A DNA stretch of 64,000 bases from JACMNW01 sp031413495 (GTDB lineage Bacteria; Pseudomonadota; Alphaproteobacteria; Rhodobacterales; Rhodobacteraceae): contig JANOFE010000178.1 in the NCBI GenBank assembly GCA_031413495.1, forward strand, positions 21,893 through 85,892. Reading direction: 5' to 3'. The notes under the pieces were generated by a model, which saw nothing but the letters and a program-made list of their open reading frames with translations, was not told where the DNA came from and ran no database searches. Below, piece after piece: positions 1 through 9,316 of this stretch; the stretch's first letter is position 1; the number at the start of each line of letters is the position of its first letter. The translations under genes and the position numbers were made by a program.

Positions 1-1
1 C

Positions 2-1831
2 GAAGTGATTTCGGTGGTGTCGGAAACCGGCGGGCACTTGGGATCTTCGCTGGGGGTGGTTGAACTGTCGGTGGCCATTCACGCGGTGTTCAATGCGCCG
101 GTGGACAAGCTGATCTGGGACGTGGGCCACCAATGTTATCCGCATAAAATTCTGACCGGGCGCCGGGCAAAGATGCGGACGTTGCGGCAGGGTGGCGGGT
201 TGTCGGGTTTCACCAAGCGGTCGGAGTCTGATTTTGACCCGTTCGGGGCTGCGCATTCATCAACCTCAATCTCGGCAGCGCTTGGGTTTGCGATGGGGCG
301 CGAGCTGGGCCAGCCGGTGGGCGATACGATTGCGGTCATTGGGGACGGGGCCATTACGGCGGGCATGGCCTATGAGGCGATGAACCATGCGGGGCATCTG
401 AAAAAACGGCTGTTTGTGATCTTGAATGACAACGATATGTCGATAGCACCGCCGGTGGGGGCGATGTCGAAATACCTGCTGGGGCTGTCTGCCGGATCGC
501 CCTTCGCGGCCCTTAAGGCGGCCGCCGAGGGATTTGAGGCAGTGCTGCCCGGCCCATTGCGCGATGGCGCACGCCGGGCGCGGGCCTTGGTCACCGGCAT
601 GCCGGGTGGCGGCACGTTGTTTGAGGAATTGGGCTTTAGCTATATCGGGCCGATTGACGGGCATGATATGCCGCAGCTTTTGGCCACCCTGCGCGCGGCA
701 CGGGCACGCGCGACCGGGCCGGTACTGATCCACGCGGTCACGGTGAAGGGCAAGGGCTTTGCGCCCGCCGAAAGTGCCGCCGACAAGTATCACGGGGTGG
801 CCAAGTTTGATGTGGCCACCGGGGTGCAGGCGAAATCAAAATCCAATGCGCCCGCCTATACGAACGTATTTGGCAACACCCTGACCGATGAGGCCGCGCG
901 CGACCCGCGCATCGTGGCGATTACGGCGGCGATGCCATCCGGCACCGGCCTTGACATCATGGCCGCGCGCTTTCCGGGCCGGGTGTTTGATGTGGGGATT
1001 GCGGAGCAGCATGGTGTGACCTTTGCGGCAGGCTTGGCCGCGTCTGGCATGCGGCCGTTTTGCGCGATTTATTCGACCTTTCTGCAACGGGGCTATGATC
1101 AGATCGTGCATGACGTGGCCTTGCAGGGCTTGCCCGTGCGCTTTGCCATCGACCGGGCGGGGTTGGTGGGCCAGGACGGGGCCACGCATGCCGGTGCGTT
1201 TGATGTGGGGTTTCTGGCCAACCTGCCGGGCTTTACGGTGATGGCGGCAGGCGATGAGGCGGAGTTGATGCATATGGTGGCCACCGCCGTGGTGCATGAC
1301 GACGGGCCGATTGCGTTTCGCTATCCGCGCGGCGAAGGTGCAGGGGTTGAATTGCCGAGCCGGGGGCAGGCGCTGCAAATTGGCCGCGGCCGGGTGATGG
1401 TGGAAGGCACCGATGTGGCGATCCTGTCGTTCGGGGCGCATCTGAACGAGGCTTTGAAGGCCGCCGAACTGCTGGGGGCGGCGGGGGTCAGCGTGACGGT
1501 GGCGGATGCGCGGTTTGCCAAGCCGCTGGATACCGGGTTGATTGATCAGCTGTGCCGCCATCACGCGGCGTTGATCACGCTGGAGCAGGGGGCGACGGGT
1601 GGGTTTGGCGCGCAGGTGCTGCATTATCTGGCAAACTCGGGGGGGTTGGATCATGGCATCGCGCTGCGCACCATGACATTGCCAGACCGCTTTATTGATC
1701 AGGCAAGCCCGGCTGCGATGAATGCCGAGGCCGGGTTGCTTGCGGCGGATATCGTGCGGGTGGTCGCGGGGGCCTATAAGCCGAGACGCCAGCGCCAGCC
1801 CGCTCAGGGGGTAAAACCCCGGTTGGTTTGA
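2..1831 (+). CDS. dxs: 1-deoxy-D-xylulose-5-phosphate synthase, 5' end missing
   Basis: Thiamine-diphosphate enzyme that condenses pyruvate with glyceraldehyde 3-phosphate, the first step of the cytosolic MEP route to isoprenoids. The frame is open to the left edge, so the N-terminus (about 30 residues against the usual ~640) lies outside the window. Counting from the first visible start-like codon (base 5), the ThDP/Mg motif GDGAITAG is at 113-120 and NDND at 141-144. The pyrimidine-binding segment GIAEQHGVTFAAG and the C-terminal transketolase domain are intact. The product was recognised by family resemblance; transketolase is excluded by the Dxs-type opening VSETGGHLGSSLG. It ends about 130 bases before the next gene, with no clear terminator seen. 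Confidence 0.96.
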   Translation, partial: EVISVVSETGGHLGSSLGVVELSVAIHAVFNAPVDKLIWDVGHQCYPHKILTGRRAKMRTLRQGGGLSGFTKRSESDFDPFGAAHSSTSISAALGFAMGRELGQPVGDTIAVIGDGAITAGMAYEAMNHAGHLKKRLFVILNDNDMSIAPPVGAMSKYLLGLSAGSPFAALKAAAEGFEAVLPGPLRDGARRARALVTGMPGGGTLFEELGFSYIGPIDGHDMPQLLATLRAARARATGPVLIHAVTVKGKGFAPAESAADKYHGVAKFDVATGVQAKSKSNAPAYTNVFGNTLTDEAARDPRIVAITAAMPSGTGLDIMAARFPGRVFDVGIAEQHGVTFAAGLAASGMRPFCAIYSTFLQRGYDQIVHDVALQGLPVRFAIDRAGLVGQDGATHAGAFDVGFLANLPGFTVMAAGDEAELMHMVATAVVHDDGPIAFRYPRGEGAGVELPSRGQALQIGRGRVMVEGTDVAILSFGAHLNEALKAAELLGAAGVSVTVADARFAKPLDTGLIDQLCRHHAALITLEQGATGGFGAQVLHYLANSGGLDHGIALRTMTLPDRFIDQASPAAMNAEAGLLAADIVRVVAGAYKPRRQRQPAQGVKPRLV

Positions 1832-1960
1832 GGCGATTTCCTGCGAGGATGGGGGTACAAGCCCCTTGCGAACGCTCAGCTATCAGGCCGCATCGCCCGT
1901 TGCCGATGGCTGCGATCTGTGCCACATAAGCGCTGACTTCCATTGGCTGATGAGTATCGC

Positions 1961-2614
1961 ATGACGGATTTTTCCAATCGCCGCACGATGATGGTCGACA
2001 CACAAGTGCGGCCATCTGATGTGACCAAGTTTCCGATCATCGAGGCGATGCTGACGATCCCGCGCGAGGCCTATGTGCCGGCGGCGGCGCGCGAGGCCGC
2101 CTATATGGGAGAGAATTTGACCATTGGCGCGGGCCGCGTGATGCTGGAGCCCAGAACGCTGGCAAAGATGCTGGATGCGCTGGATATTCAGCCCACGGAT
2201 GTGGTGTTGGATGTGGGATGTGGTTTGGGGTATTCCAGTGCTGTGATGGCACGGTTCGCCGATGCCGTGGTGGCAGTGGAAAGTGACGCGGACCTCGCGG
2301 CCGAGGCGGAGCGTATTATGGTGGCCCAGGGGGTCGATAATGCCGCCGTGATCTGCGGGCCCTTGGCGGCGGGTGCGGCCAAGCACGGGCCCTATGATGT
2401 GGTTACTGTGCAAGGCGGCGTCGAGACGGTGCCTGCGGCGTTGTTGGATCAGATCAAGGATGGCGGGCGGATTGCCTGCATCTTTATGGAAGGCGCATTG
2501 GGTGTGGTGCGCATCGGCCATAAGCGGAATGGCACGGTTGGCTGGCGGTATTCCTTCAACGCTGGTGCGCCGGTGCTGCAAGGCTTTGCAGCAACCCGTA
2601 TTTTTGCCCTTTGA
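1961..2614 (+). CDS. Protein-L-isoaspartate O-methyltransferase-like protein
   Basis: 217-residue class I SAM methyltransferase of the Pcm family. Family members methylate isoaspartate in aged proteins. SAM motif I reads DVGCGLGYSS at residues 84-93 and is followed by an acidic strand end (VAVESD). The N-terminus (TQVRPSDVTKFPIIEAM) is typical of the alphaproteobacterial version that sits upstream of a TolC-like gene. ATG at 1961 is preferred over an upstream in-frame TTG at 1943 because family members start at MTDF. The tolC-like gene follows after 60 bases, so the two are probably co-transcribed. The substrate is inferred from family only. Confidence 0.85.
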   Translation: MTDFSNRRTMMVDTQVRPSDVTKFPIIEAMLTIPREAYVPAAAREAAYMGENLTIGAGRVMLEPRTLAKMLDALDIQPTDVVLDVGCGLGYSSAVMARFADAVVAVESDADLAAEAERIMVAQGVDNAAVICGPLAAGAAKHGPYDVVTVQGGVETVPAALLDQIKDGGRIACIFMEGALGVVRIGHKRNGTVGWRYSFNAGAPVLQGFAATRIFAL

Positions 2615-2674
2615 AACCTGGCCCCGCACCCCTATCTGGTGCAAAGGGCGTTACTATTTAGCGGAGCCGACACC

Positions 2675-4048
2675 ATGATGCGGACGATTTTTTGCGGTCT
2701 AGTGGCAGTGTTGATGGTAGTGGCCCCAATGGCGCGGGCGGAAACGCTGGCGGATGCGCTGATCGCGGCGTATCGCAATTCCAACCTGCTGGATCAAAAC
2801 CGCGCTGTGCTGCGGGCGGCGGATGAGGATGTGGCAATTGCCGTGTCCGATTTGCGCCCGGTCATCGCCTTTGCGGCGCAAGCAGGCTATGCCCGGTCAG
2901 AATTTTTGAACCCGGTCGGCGGGCGTGCGGTGTCTGAAGGTTTGAATTCCAGCATCAGCCTGACGGCGGATTTTACCCTGCTTGATTTTGGTCGTAACGC
3001 GGTTGCGGTTGAGGTGGCAAAAGAAAGCGTGCTTGCCACACGCGAGGCGCTGGTTGCGGTGGAACAGGGGGTGCTGCTGTCAGCGGTGCAGGCCTATGTC
3101 GATGTGCGCTTGGCACAGGAAATAGTCGGGTTGCGGCAAAGCAATTTCCGGCTGATCACCCAAGAGTTGCGCGCGGCGGGCGACCGGTTTGAAGTGGGCG
3201 AGATCACCCGCACCGATGTGGCGATTGCCGAGGCGCGTCTGGCGTCATCGCGCGCGTCACTGGCGGCGGCGGAAGGCGATCTGATGGTGGCGCGGGAAAG
3301 CTATAAGGCGGCAACCGGGGCCTATCCGGGGCGGTTGGCGGGATTGCCTGCGACGCCGAAAACCGCGCGGTCGTTGAATGATGCGCAAGCCGTGGCACAG
3401 CGCACGCATCCGGCGATTAGGCAGGCACAGCGGGAGGTGACCATTGCAGACCTGAATGTGGCGCGCGGCAAGGCGGGGATGAAGCCCAGCCTGACCGCGC
3501 GGGCGACACTTTCGGTGGATGGTGACGGGTTAGACAATCAGAGCCTTGGCCTGAATCTGAACCAGACCCTTTATGCGGGAGGCAAGTTGTCGGCGCTTTA
3601 CCGCAAAGCCTTGGCCGGGCGGGACGCATCGCGCGCGGGCCTGCACCAGACATCGGTGCAGGTGGCGCAGAATGTGGGCAATGCCTGGGCCAACCTTGCG
3701 GTGACGGCGGCCAGCATTGATGCCAGCAGCCGCCAGATCATGGCCGCGCAAACCGCCTTCGATGGCGTGCGCGAAGAAGCGACACTGGGGGCACGCACAA
3801 CGCTTGATGTGCTGGACGCCGAACAGGAACTGCTCGACGCCCGCGCGTCACGGCTGGAGGCCGAAGCCGGGCGTTATGTGGGGGTTTATGTGCTGTTGTC
3901 ATCGATGGGCCTGCTGACGGCGGATCATTTGCGGCTTGGCATCCCGACCTATGACCCGGCTGCCTATTACAACGCGGTTAAAACCGCCCCTGCGACATCG
4001 GCACAGGGCCGCAAGTTGGATAAAATCCTAGAGAAAATCGGCAATTGA
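2675..4048 (+). CDS. TolC family outer membrane efflux protein
   Basis: 457-residue outer membrane channel subunit of the TolC/OEP family. It begins with a signal peptide (MMRTIFCGLVAVLMVVAPMA, cleavage near ARA-E) and contains two OEP repeats: long Ala/Arg/Glu-rich helices around residues 90-210 and 300-390, separated by short beta stretches. Members trimerise and form the outer exit duct for type I secretion or RND/ABC efflux. No membrane-fusion or pump gene is adjacent, so the partner must be encoded elsewhere. ATG at 2675 is chosen over GTG at 2639 because it has GGAG eight bases upstream and starts exactly at the signal peptide. Confidence 0.9.
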   Translation: MMRTIFCGLVAVLMVVAPMARAETLADALIAAYRNSNLLDQNRAVLRAADEDVAIAVSDLRPVIAFAAQAGYARSEFLNPVGGRAVSEGLNSSISLTADFTLLDFGRNAVAVEVAKESVLATREALVAVEQGVLLSAVQAYVDVRLAQEIVGLRQSNFRLITQELRAAGDRFEVGEITRTDVAIAEARLASSRASLAAAEGDLMVARESYKAATGAYPGRLAGLPATPKTARSLNDAQAVAQRTHPAIRQAQREVTIADLNVARGKAGMKPSLTARATLSVDGDGLDNQSLGLNLNQTLYAGGKLSALYRKALAGRDASRAGLHQTSVQVAQNVGNAWANLAVTAASIDASSRQIMAAQTAFDGVREEATLGARTTLDVLDAEQELLDARASRLEAEAGRYVGVYVLLSSMGLLTADHLRLGIPTYDPAAYYNAVKTAPATSAQGRKLDKILEKIGN

Positions 4049-4169
4049 TTGTTGCTTGGCTGGAAACCGCCGACGCACATTAAGGGTCTGGAAACGAATC
4101 CTCGTCAAGTTCTTGTGTAGGGACCGGGCGTCCAGTACACTTGCACCAAGAAAAATGATCGAGCGATTT

Positions 4170-5219
4170 ATGTCAGAAGCAATGACCGCAGTTGAGATTG
4201 AGGATGTTCTATCCTCTATTCGCCGTTTGGTGTCAGAAGACCTGCGACCAACCCATAAATTGGTGACGGCGGCACTGCAAGCAGGGGCTGCGAAGCTTAT
4301 TCTGACGCCCGCTTTGCGTGTGGTGTCGAATGATCGGACCGAATTTGTGCAGGTCGCAGATGATCTGGATGAACCGGGTGATTTGCAGTCTTTGTTGCAA
4401 AAGATCGACGTGCCGGATGGCGCAGACCCTGTTGAGATTGTGCCGATGTTTGGGTCGGTCAGGCTGCAGGAAATGGCAGATGTTCGGACCGACGATGTGA
4501 TCGGCGAAGATGTTGGCGCAGCCGCGGATGCCAATTTTCTTGCAACGGCAATGTCACGGATAAACGGCTTGTCTGCGGCAAACATGCCGCTGTCGGCACC
4601 AGCAGAGTCAATCGAAGCGGTTGTGGCTGCGGTTGGGGCGGCGGTTGGACCTGACGAATGGGAAGTTGACGGCGGCGACCCTGCACCGCAGGCCAAGGCG
4701 TGGGCAGATACGGTTTGGAACAGTGCTGATGCGCCCGACGCGCGGGCAAAGCGTGACACGGACCTGACACCGTTGGTTTTGTCTGACACCGTTGGTTTGG
4801 CACCGGAAAGTGCGGCAGCTTTCGATCAGGATGATCAGGTTGATTTTGGCGCGGTGGCTGAACCTGTCGCACAAGACCTGCAAGCCCCGGATTTTGACAT
4901 GGACGGTGGGCTTGCCGATGATGTGATGGGGCAAGATAAGATTGTCTTTCATGATGAAACTGCTGCGCAACCACTGCCGCAGGCGACCGAGCAAGTTTCC
5001 GCTGAGGTGCCGCTGCAAGAGGAAAAACTTGCGCAGGATGACCTTGCCGACGCTGATGACGGTGCGGGTTTTCTAAATGAAGATCTGTTGCGCGATATCG
5101 TGCGCGACATGATTCAAGCGGAACTGCAGGGCACTTTGGGCGAGCGCATCACCCGCAATGTGCGCAAACTTGTGCGGGCAGAGATCAACCGCGCGCTTGC
5201 CTCGCGCGATTATGAGTGA
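4170..5219 (+). CDS. DUF2497 / PopZ-like protein
   Basis: About 349 residues. Conserved segments lie at both ends: an N-terminal VEIEDVLSSIRRLVSED and a C-terminal block LLRDIVRDMIQAELQGTLGE followed by a basic tail. The middle is long, acidic, low-complexity and probably disordered. This layout matches DUF2497, the family that includes the Caulobacter polar organiser PopZ, whose C-terminal helices oligomerise while the acidic linker controls phase behaviour. A polar scaffold role is inferred from family. ATG 4170 gives the conserved N-terminus; ATG 4155 and a longer in-frame ORF from 4056 are alternatives. The gene ends 120 bases before a strong hairpin. Confidence 0.7.
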   Translation: MSEAMTAVEIEDVLSSIRRLVSEDLRPTHKLVTAALQAGAAKLILTPALRVVSNDRTEFVQVADDLDEPGDLQSLLQKIDVPDGADPVEIVPMFGSVRLQEMADVRTDDVIGEDVGAAADANFLATAMSRINGLSAANMPLSAPAESIEAVVAAVGAAVGPDEWEVDGGDPAPQAKAWADTVWNSADAPDARAKRDTDLTPLVLSDTVGLAPESAAAFDQDDQVDFGAVAEPVAQDLQAPDFDMDGGLADDVMGQDKIVFHDETAAQPLPQATEQVSAEVPLQEEKLAQDDLADADDGAGFLNEDLLRDIVRDMIQAELQGTLGERITRNVRKLVRAEINRALASRDYE

Positions 5220-5343
5220 CCTCGCAGGCTAAAAACCCCCTAGGTGAGTTTGACTGTGGCACGCCGCGTCGGCGGCTATGCGCAGATTTCCAGAGTGTCA
5301 TTTTTGGTCGCTTAAGGTGTGCGGCGAGATGCCTTATTTCAAC

Positions 5344-5372
5344 AAAAAACGCGCCCGTCAGGCGCGTTTTTT
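5344..5372. terminator. Bidirectional rho-independent terminator
   Basis: A perfect 12-bp stem: six A, then CGCGCC, a five-base loop CGTCA, then GGCGCG and six T. The A and T runs make it work on both strands. It lies between the convergent DUF2497 gene (ending 5219) and the DUF6280-like gene (ending 5393), so it can end transcription from both. Confidence 0.9.
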
Positions 5373-5392
5373 GGTGTCAGCATAGGTGCAGA

Positions 5393-5719
5393 TCAGGCCG
5401 CTTCGGCCTGATCCAATTCCAACGCATGGCGGCGTTCGCTTTCTTCGCGCGACAGCGCAACTGACGTGCGTATGCCCTTGGTAACAAAGCTCATAAGGCC
5501 TTTTACCACACGCTCATTCGGGTCAATCCCCGCGCAAGACAGCACTTCACGACCATCACGCGACCGGGCCCAACGGGCGATCTGTTCTGGCCCATTGCCA
5601 TATTTTTTGTCATCCGCAATGGCATCATCCAAAGCAGCCAAAACCACCGCCGCAAAAAGCTTGCGTGCGCGCTGGCCCTGTTCGAAGTTGAAAGCGGTGC
5701 TATCAACGAAATCCAACAT
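5393..5719 (-). CDS. DUF6280-like protein of Rhodobacteraceae
   Basis: 108-residue soluble protein with no signal peptide or membrane segment. It starts MLDFVDSTAFNFEQGQRARK and contains a helical AAVVLAALDDAIADDKKYG stretch, then an IARWARSRDGREVLSCAGID segment. I recognise it as a short, highly conserved Rhodobacterales family (I believe DUF6280) of unknown function. The start is supported by AAAGGA about eight bases upstream. The surface is charged and helical; a regulatory or adaptor role would be a guess. It is monocistronic, ends 21 bases from the shared terminator, and is divergent from efp. Confidence 0.75.
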   Translation of the reverse strand: MLDFVDSTAFNFEQGQRARKLFAAVVLAALDDAIADDKKYGNGPEQIARWARSRDGREVLSCAGIDPNERVVKGLMSFVTKGIRTSVALSREESERRHALELDQAEAA

Positions 5720-5934
5720 CTCGTCGTCCTTTATTCTTGCTCTTGTAGTTTCTGACGTCGAACGACTATGACGATTTTGAGACGATTCGGTATTTCGCGT
5801 TTGGAATGACTGCCATGCGCGGGGTGCATGGCTTCAACCGTCTGCTACTGTATCTAGTCGCCTTGTCAGAGTCGCTTTCCCCATATATAGCGATCCGCAA
5901 TCACCAATCAAGCTTTTGTCAAGGTTTTGCCGCA

Positions 5935-6498
5935 ATGCCCAAGATCAATGGAAATGAAATTCGCCCCGGTTACATTCTGGAGCATGACGGCGGCCTTTGG
6001 GCAGCGGTCAAGGCAAACCATGTGAAGCCGGGCAAGGGCGGGGCCTTTGCGCAGGTGGAACTGAAGAACCTGCGTGATGGACGCAAGTTGAATGAACGCT
6101 TCCGGTCAGAAGACAAAGTGGAGCGTGTGACGCTGGAAAACAAGGATCAGACGTTTCTGTATGAAACGGATGGGCGGCTGGTGTTCATGGATTCGGAAAC
6201 CTATGAGCAAACCGAAATTGATGCCGAATTGCTGGGTGACCGCCGACCGTTTCTGCAAGATGGCATGATGGCGACCGTTGAATATTATGGTGACGAGGCG
6301 TTGAATGTTTCGCTGCCGCAGAAGGTGCGCTGTCAGGTGGTGGATACGGAGCCTGTGCAAAAGGGCCAGACAGCGGCCAACAGCTTTAAGCCCGCGATTT
6401 TAGACAATGGCGTGCGGATCATGATCCCGCCCTTCATTGGGCCGGAAGAATACATCATCGTTCATACCGAATTGATGGAATATTCAGAGCGGGCCTGA
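5935..6498 (+). CDS. efp: Elongation factor P
   Basis: 187-residue EF-P, which relieves ribosome stalling at polyproline stretches. The N-terminal KOW-like domain begins MPKINGNEIRPGYILEHDGG. The loop that carries the modified residue reads HVKPGKGGAF with a lysine at position 34, the lysine-type EF-P rather than the rhamnosylated arginine type. Two OB domains follow, ending ILDNGVRIMIPPFIGPEEYIIV. ATG 5935 is the family start; the frame is open upstream to 5806 but that part does not resemble EF-P. No epmA or epmB modification gene is in the window. It converges on ygfZ across a pair of palindromes. Confidence 0.97.
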   Translation: MPKINGNEIRPGYILEHDGGLWAAVKANHVKPGKGGAFAQVELKNLRDGRKLNERFRSEDKVERVTLENKDQTFLYETDGRLVFMDSETYEQTEIDAELLGDRRPFLQDGMMATVEYYGDEALNVSLPQKVRCQVVDTEPVQKGQTAANSFKPAILDNGVRIMIPPFIGPEEYIIVHTELMEYSERA

Positions 6499-6507
6499 AC
6501 GTTGGGG

Positions 6508-6552
6508 CCGGAATTTTCGAAAATTCCGGTCTAGATTTTTCGAAAAATCTAG
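6508..6552. repeat. Two adjacent 22-bp perfect palindromes
   Basis: Two perfect palindromes lie side by side at 6508-6529 and 6531-6552, one base apart. Both share the centre TTTTCGAAAA; the first is flanked by CCGGAA/TTCCGG, the second by CTAGAT/ATCTAG. They sit between the convergent efp and ygfZ genes, ten bases after the efp stop. They could be terminators (each strand ends in T runs within the arms) or DNA-binding sites. A homopalindrome without a spacer makes a poor RNA loop but a good dimer-binding site. Confidence 0.8.
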
Positions 6553-6576
6553 CTGCGGCAGACAGGACCGTCTTTC

Positions 6577-7332
6577 TCATTCTGCGAAGATTTGGGCGCT
6601 CGCGGCGGTCAGGCGGCCATCAAGCCGGTCAAAGCGCAGAAAGGCCAGTGCGTGGCCGCCGGACTGGGTGAACAGCGTGCCGCTGGGCTTGTCGCCCGAC
6701 AGGATTGTGGTGCCAACCGGTGCCGTGCCTTTTATCGCCACCCTGACCAGACCTTTGCGCAAATCGGTCTTGTGTTTCATCCGGGCGGTGACTTCTTGCC
6801 CCACATAACAGCCTTTGCGGAAATCGACGCCGTGCAGGCGTTCAAATCCTGTTTCCAGCAGATAACTGTCATCGGGGATCAGTTCGATCCCGGTTTCGGG
6901 GATACAGTGGGTGACGCGAATATCGTCCCAGTCAATGGTGGCTGGCACCCCTGCAACGCCGTAAGAGCGCCAGCCCAAAGCCGGATGGCGCGGATCGGCG
7001 AAAGCGGCCTCTGGCACCGGGCCAAGGCCGCGCGTCACCGGCATATCAGTGGGCGTTATCTGGACGTCTGCGCGCAGCCGGTACATCATCAGGCGGCGCA
7101 GAGTTTGATCCGCGATGCTGGATTTGATGTCAATCAACACCGCATCAGGTGTTTTGACGACAAAGAAGTCGGCCAGATATTTGCCTTGCGCAGTCAGCAA
7201 CCCGGCCCAGACAATGCCGGGGGCCCGATCAAGCGGCAGCAGATCATTGCTGACCAGGCCTTGCAGAAAACCAAGTGCGTCTTTGCCCGAAAGGCGCAGA
7301 ATTGTGCGGTCGGATGCGATTTCGCCGGTCAT
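6577..7332 (-). CDS. ygfZ: Folate-binding YgfZ/GcvT-like protein
   Basis: 251-residue member of the YgfZ family, tetrahydrofolate-binding proteins that help iron-sulphur cluster enzymes such as MiaB. The signature K-G-C-Y-x-G-Q-E is present as KGCYVGQE at residues 173-180, followed by the conserved VTARMKHK. The N-terminal half is the GcvT-like fold (LSGKDALGFLQGLVSND). It overlaps the end of the upstream ABC exporter gene by four bases, so translation is probably coupled. The functional link between the two is unclear. Complex I and MoaA, both Fe-S proteins, are encoded elsewhere in this window. Confidence 0.9.
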   Translation of the reverse strand: MTGEIASDRTILRLSGKDALGFLQGLVSNDLLPLDRAPGIVWAGLLTAQGKYLADFFVVKTPDAVLIDIKSSIADQTLRRLMMYRLRADVQITPTDMPVTRGLGPVPEAAFADPRHPALGWRSYGVAGVPATIDWDDIRVTHCIPETGIELIPDDSYLLETGFERLHGVDFRKGCYVGQEVTARMKHKTDLRKGLVRVAIKGTAPVGTTILSGDKPSGTLFTQSGGHALAFLRFDRLDGRLTAASAQIFAE

Positions 7333-9263
7333 GTCGGCTGGCCTTCAGAGGCGTCGGTTTCCTTGAATTGAAGCCGGTAAAGTTGGGCATAAAGGCCGCC
7401 ATTGGCAACAAGGTCATCATGGCGTCCCTGTTCGACGACAACGCCCTTATCCATCACGATGATCTTATCCGCCTCGCGGACGGTCGACAGGCGATGCGCA
7501 ATCACAAGGGTGGTGCGGCCTGCGCGCAGGCGGTTCAGCGCCTCGGCAACAAGGGCTTCGGATTTGGCATCGAGCGCGGATGTCGCTTCATCAAGAAGCA
7601 GCACCGGCGCATCGCGGAGCAGCGCACGGGCAATGGCGATGCGTTGGCGTTGTCCACCTGACAGGGCCGATCCGCGGGGGCCTGCCGGGCTATCCAACCC
7701 GGCGGGCAGGTTTGCGGCAAAGGTGGTGACATGGGCTGCGTCAAGGGCCGTTTGCAAGGCGTCGGTAGCGAGATCTTGTTGGCCGAGCAGCACGTTTTCA
7801 CGCAACGATTCGTCAAACAGCGCGGTATCTTGTGAAACAGAGGCAAAAATGGCCCGAAGATGCGCCAGATCAAAGGTGGCGGCATCCAGATCGCCAATCA
7901 GAATGCGGCCTTTGGCAGGTTCCAGAAGGCCCGTCAAAAGCTGGAACACTGTTGTTTTTCCGGCCCCCGACGGCCCGACCAGGGCGGTGATTTTACCGGC
8001 GTTGGCGGTGAAGCTGAGACCCTGCAAAATCGGGCTTGGCCCATAGGCGAACTGGACATTTTCAAATGTGATCGCGGGTGCACCGGGCAGGGCCGGGTGG
8101 GCCACCGCGGCACGGCGCGGGGTGGGTTTGCTGTCAAACAGCCAATAAATGCGCTCAAGGCTGGCGGCGGCAGTTTGCCAAAGGCCCGACAGGTCGCCAA
8201 GTCTGCGGATGGGTTGAAATGTCAGGGCCATGGCAGTGAAGAAGGACATGAATTCGCCCACAGTGCGGGTGCCGTCGGCGACTTCGCGCCCGCCCAGCAT
8301 CAGCACCGCGAAAAAGCCGATGCCTGTCACAATGTCGATCAGGGCGGGCATCGTCGCGCGGCCCGCGGATGCACGCACTTCGACGCGCCGGAGTTGGGAT
8401 ATGATTTGCTGAAACCGACCGGTCTGATAGGTTTCCATGGCATTCAGTTTTATCGCTTGGATGCCGTGAAAAATCTCGTCCAGTCTGGTGGCCCGTTGGC
8501 CCGCCTGCACGCGCGACAGATCTGCCAGCCGGCGGATAAAGCGCTGAACCACCATGGCGGGCAGGATCAGCAAGGGCGCACCGACCAAGGCCGCGAGGGT
8601 CCATTGCACATCGATCGAAAGCGTCACGGCAAGCAGCGATATAAGGGCAACAAGATCGCGCCCGACGCCCATCAAAAGTGTGCTCCAGATGCCTTGCACA
8701 GCGCCGGTATCGCCCTGCACCCGTTCAATCAGGGCGCCCGGCGGGTTGTTTTGAAAAAAGGAGCCGTCAAGCGTCAGGATGTGGCGCAAAAGATCAACCT
8801 GCATGGCCATGGAAATGCGCAGCGTGATCGAGGCCATCAGCGTTTTCGACACAATGGATGTCACCGCGCGAAGCAGGAACAGCGACAAGATTGCGAGGCC
8901 CACGGCAAAAAGTGCGCCCTGCCCGGAATCGCCGGAAAACACCTTATCAAAAAGGGGTTGCAGCATGTAGCTGAGTACACCAAGCGTGCTGCCATCAATG
9001 ATCAGAATGATGAAGCAAACCACCATAAGCGGCAAATGTTTGCGCAAGTATCCACGCCAGAGACGCAGAAACAAGCCACGGGATTTGAGACTTGCGTCTT
9101 GATCTGGGGGAGACGACACGCGCTTGGTTTGCCTTTTGATCAGGAACGACAGGGCTTTCAGGGCACTGGTTTGTACGCAAGGTGATTTAGCCCGAAAGCA
9201 GGTAAGAGGCAAGGCGAGGGGCAGCGGCAGTGCCGGTCTTGTATCGGGGCTTTTGGCGTCCAT
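7329..9263 (-). CDS. ABC exporter, fused permease and ATPase (MsbA-like)
   Basis: 644-residue type IV ABC half-transporter. About 60 N-terminal residues of low conservation precede a six-helix transmembrane domain (about 75-350). The ATPase domain has Walker A GPSGAGKT at 430-437, Q-loop near 478, signature LSGGQ at 534-538, Walker B LLLDEA at 555-560 and the H-loop in VIAHRLST. Dimers of this group flip lipids, lipid A or drugs from the inner leaflet. MsbA-like lipid export is inferred from overall layout; a multidrug exporter is possible. The long N-terminus suggests the true start may lie further in, but no good internal ATG or GTG is seen before the first helix. Confidence 0.88.
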   Translation of the reverse strand: MDAKSPDTRPALPLPLALPLTCFRAKSPCVQTSALKALSFLIKRQTKRVSSPPDQDASLKSRGLFLRLWRGYLRKHLPLMVVCFIILIIDGSTLGVLSYMLQPLFDKVFSGDSGQGALFAVGLAILSLFLLRAVTSIVSKTLMASITLRISMAMQVDLLRHILTLDGSFFQNNPPGALIERVQGDTGAVQGIWSTLLMGVGRDLVALISLLAVTLSIDVQWTLAALVGAPLLILPAMVVQRFIRRLADLSRVQAGQRATRLDEIFHGIQAIKLNAMETYQTGRFQQIISQLRRVEVRASAGRATMPALIDIVTGIGFFAVLMLGGREVADGTRTVGEFMSFFTAMALTFQPIRRLGDLSGLWQTAAASLERIYWLFDSKPTPRRAAVAHPALPGAPAITFENVQFAYGPSPILQGLSFTANAGKITALVGPSGAGKTTVFQLLTGLLEPAKGRILIGDLDAATFDLAHLRAIFASVSQDTALFDESLRENVLLGQQDLATDALQTALDAAHVTTFAANLPAGLDSPAGPRGSALSGGQRQRIAIARALLRDAPVLLLDEATSALDAKSEALVAEALNRLRAGRTTLVIAHRLSTVREADKIIVMDKGVVVEQGRHDDLVANGGLYAQLYRLQFKETDASEGQPT

Positions 9264-9316
9264 TGACGAAGCTGGGCAGTCCGCATAGCCATGTCTGACA
9301 ATTTTGGAGCAGCGAC

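Noticed and set aside
7860..9185. Long plus-strand ORF opposite the ABC exporter
   Set aside because: Shadow of a GC-rich gene; its translation is His/Gln/Gly-rich with no domain, while the minus frame has all ABC motifs.
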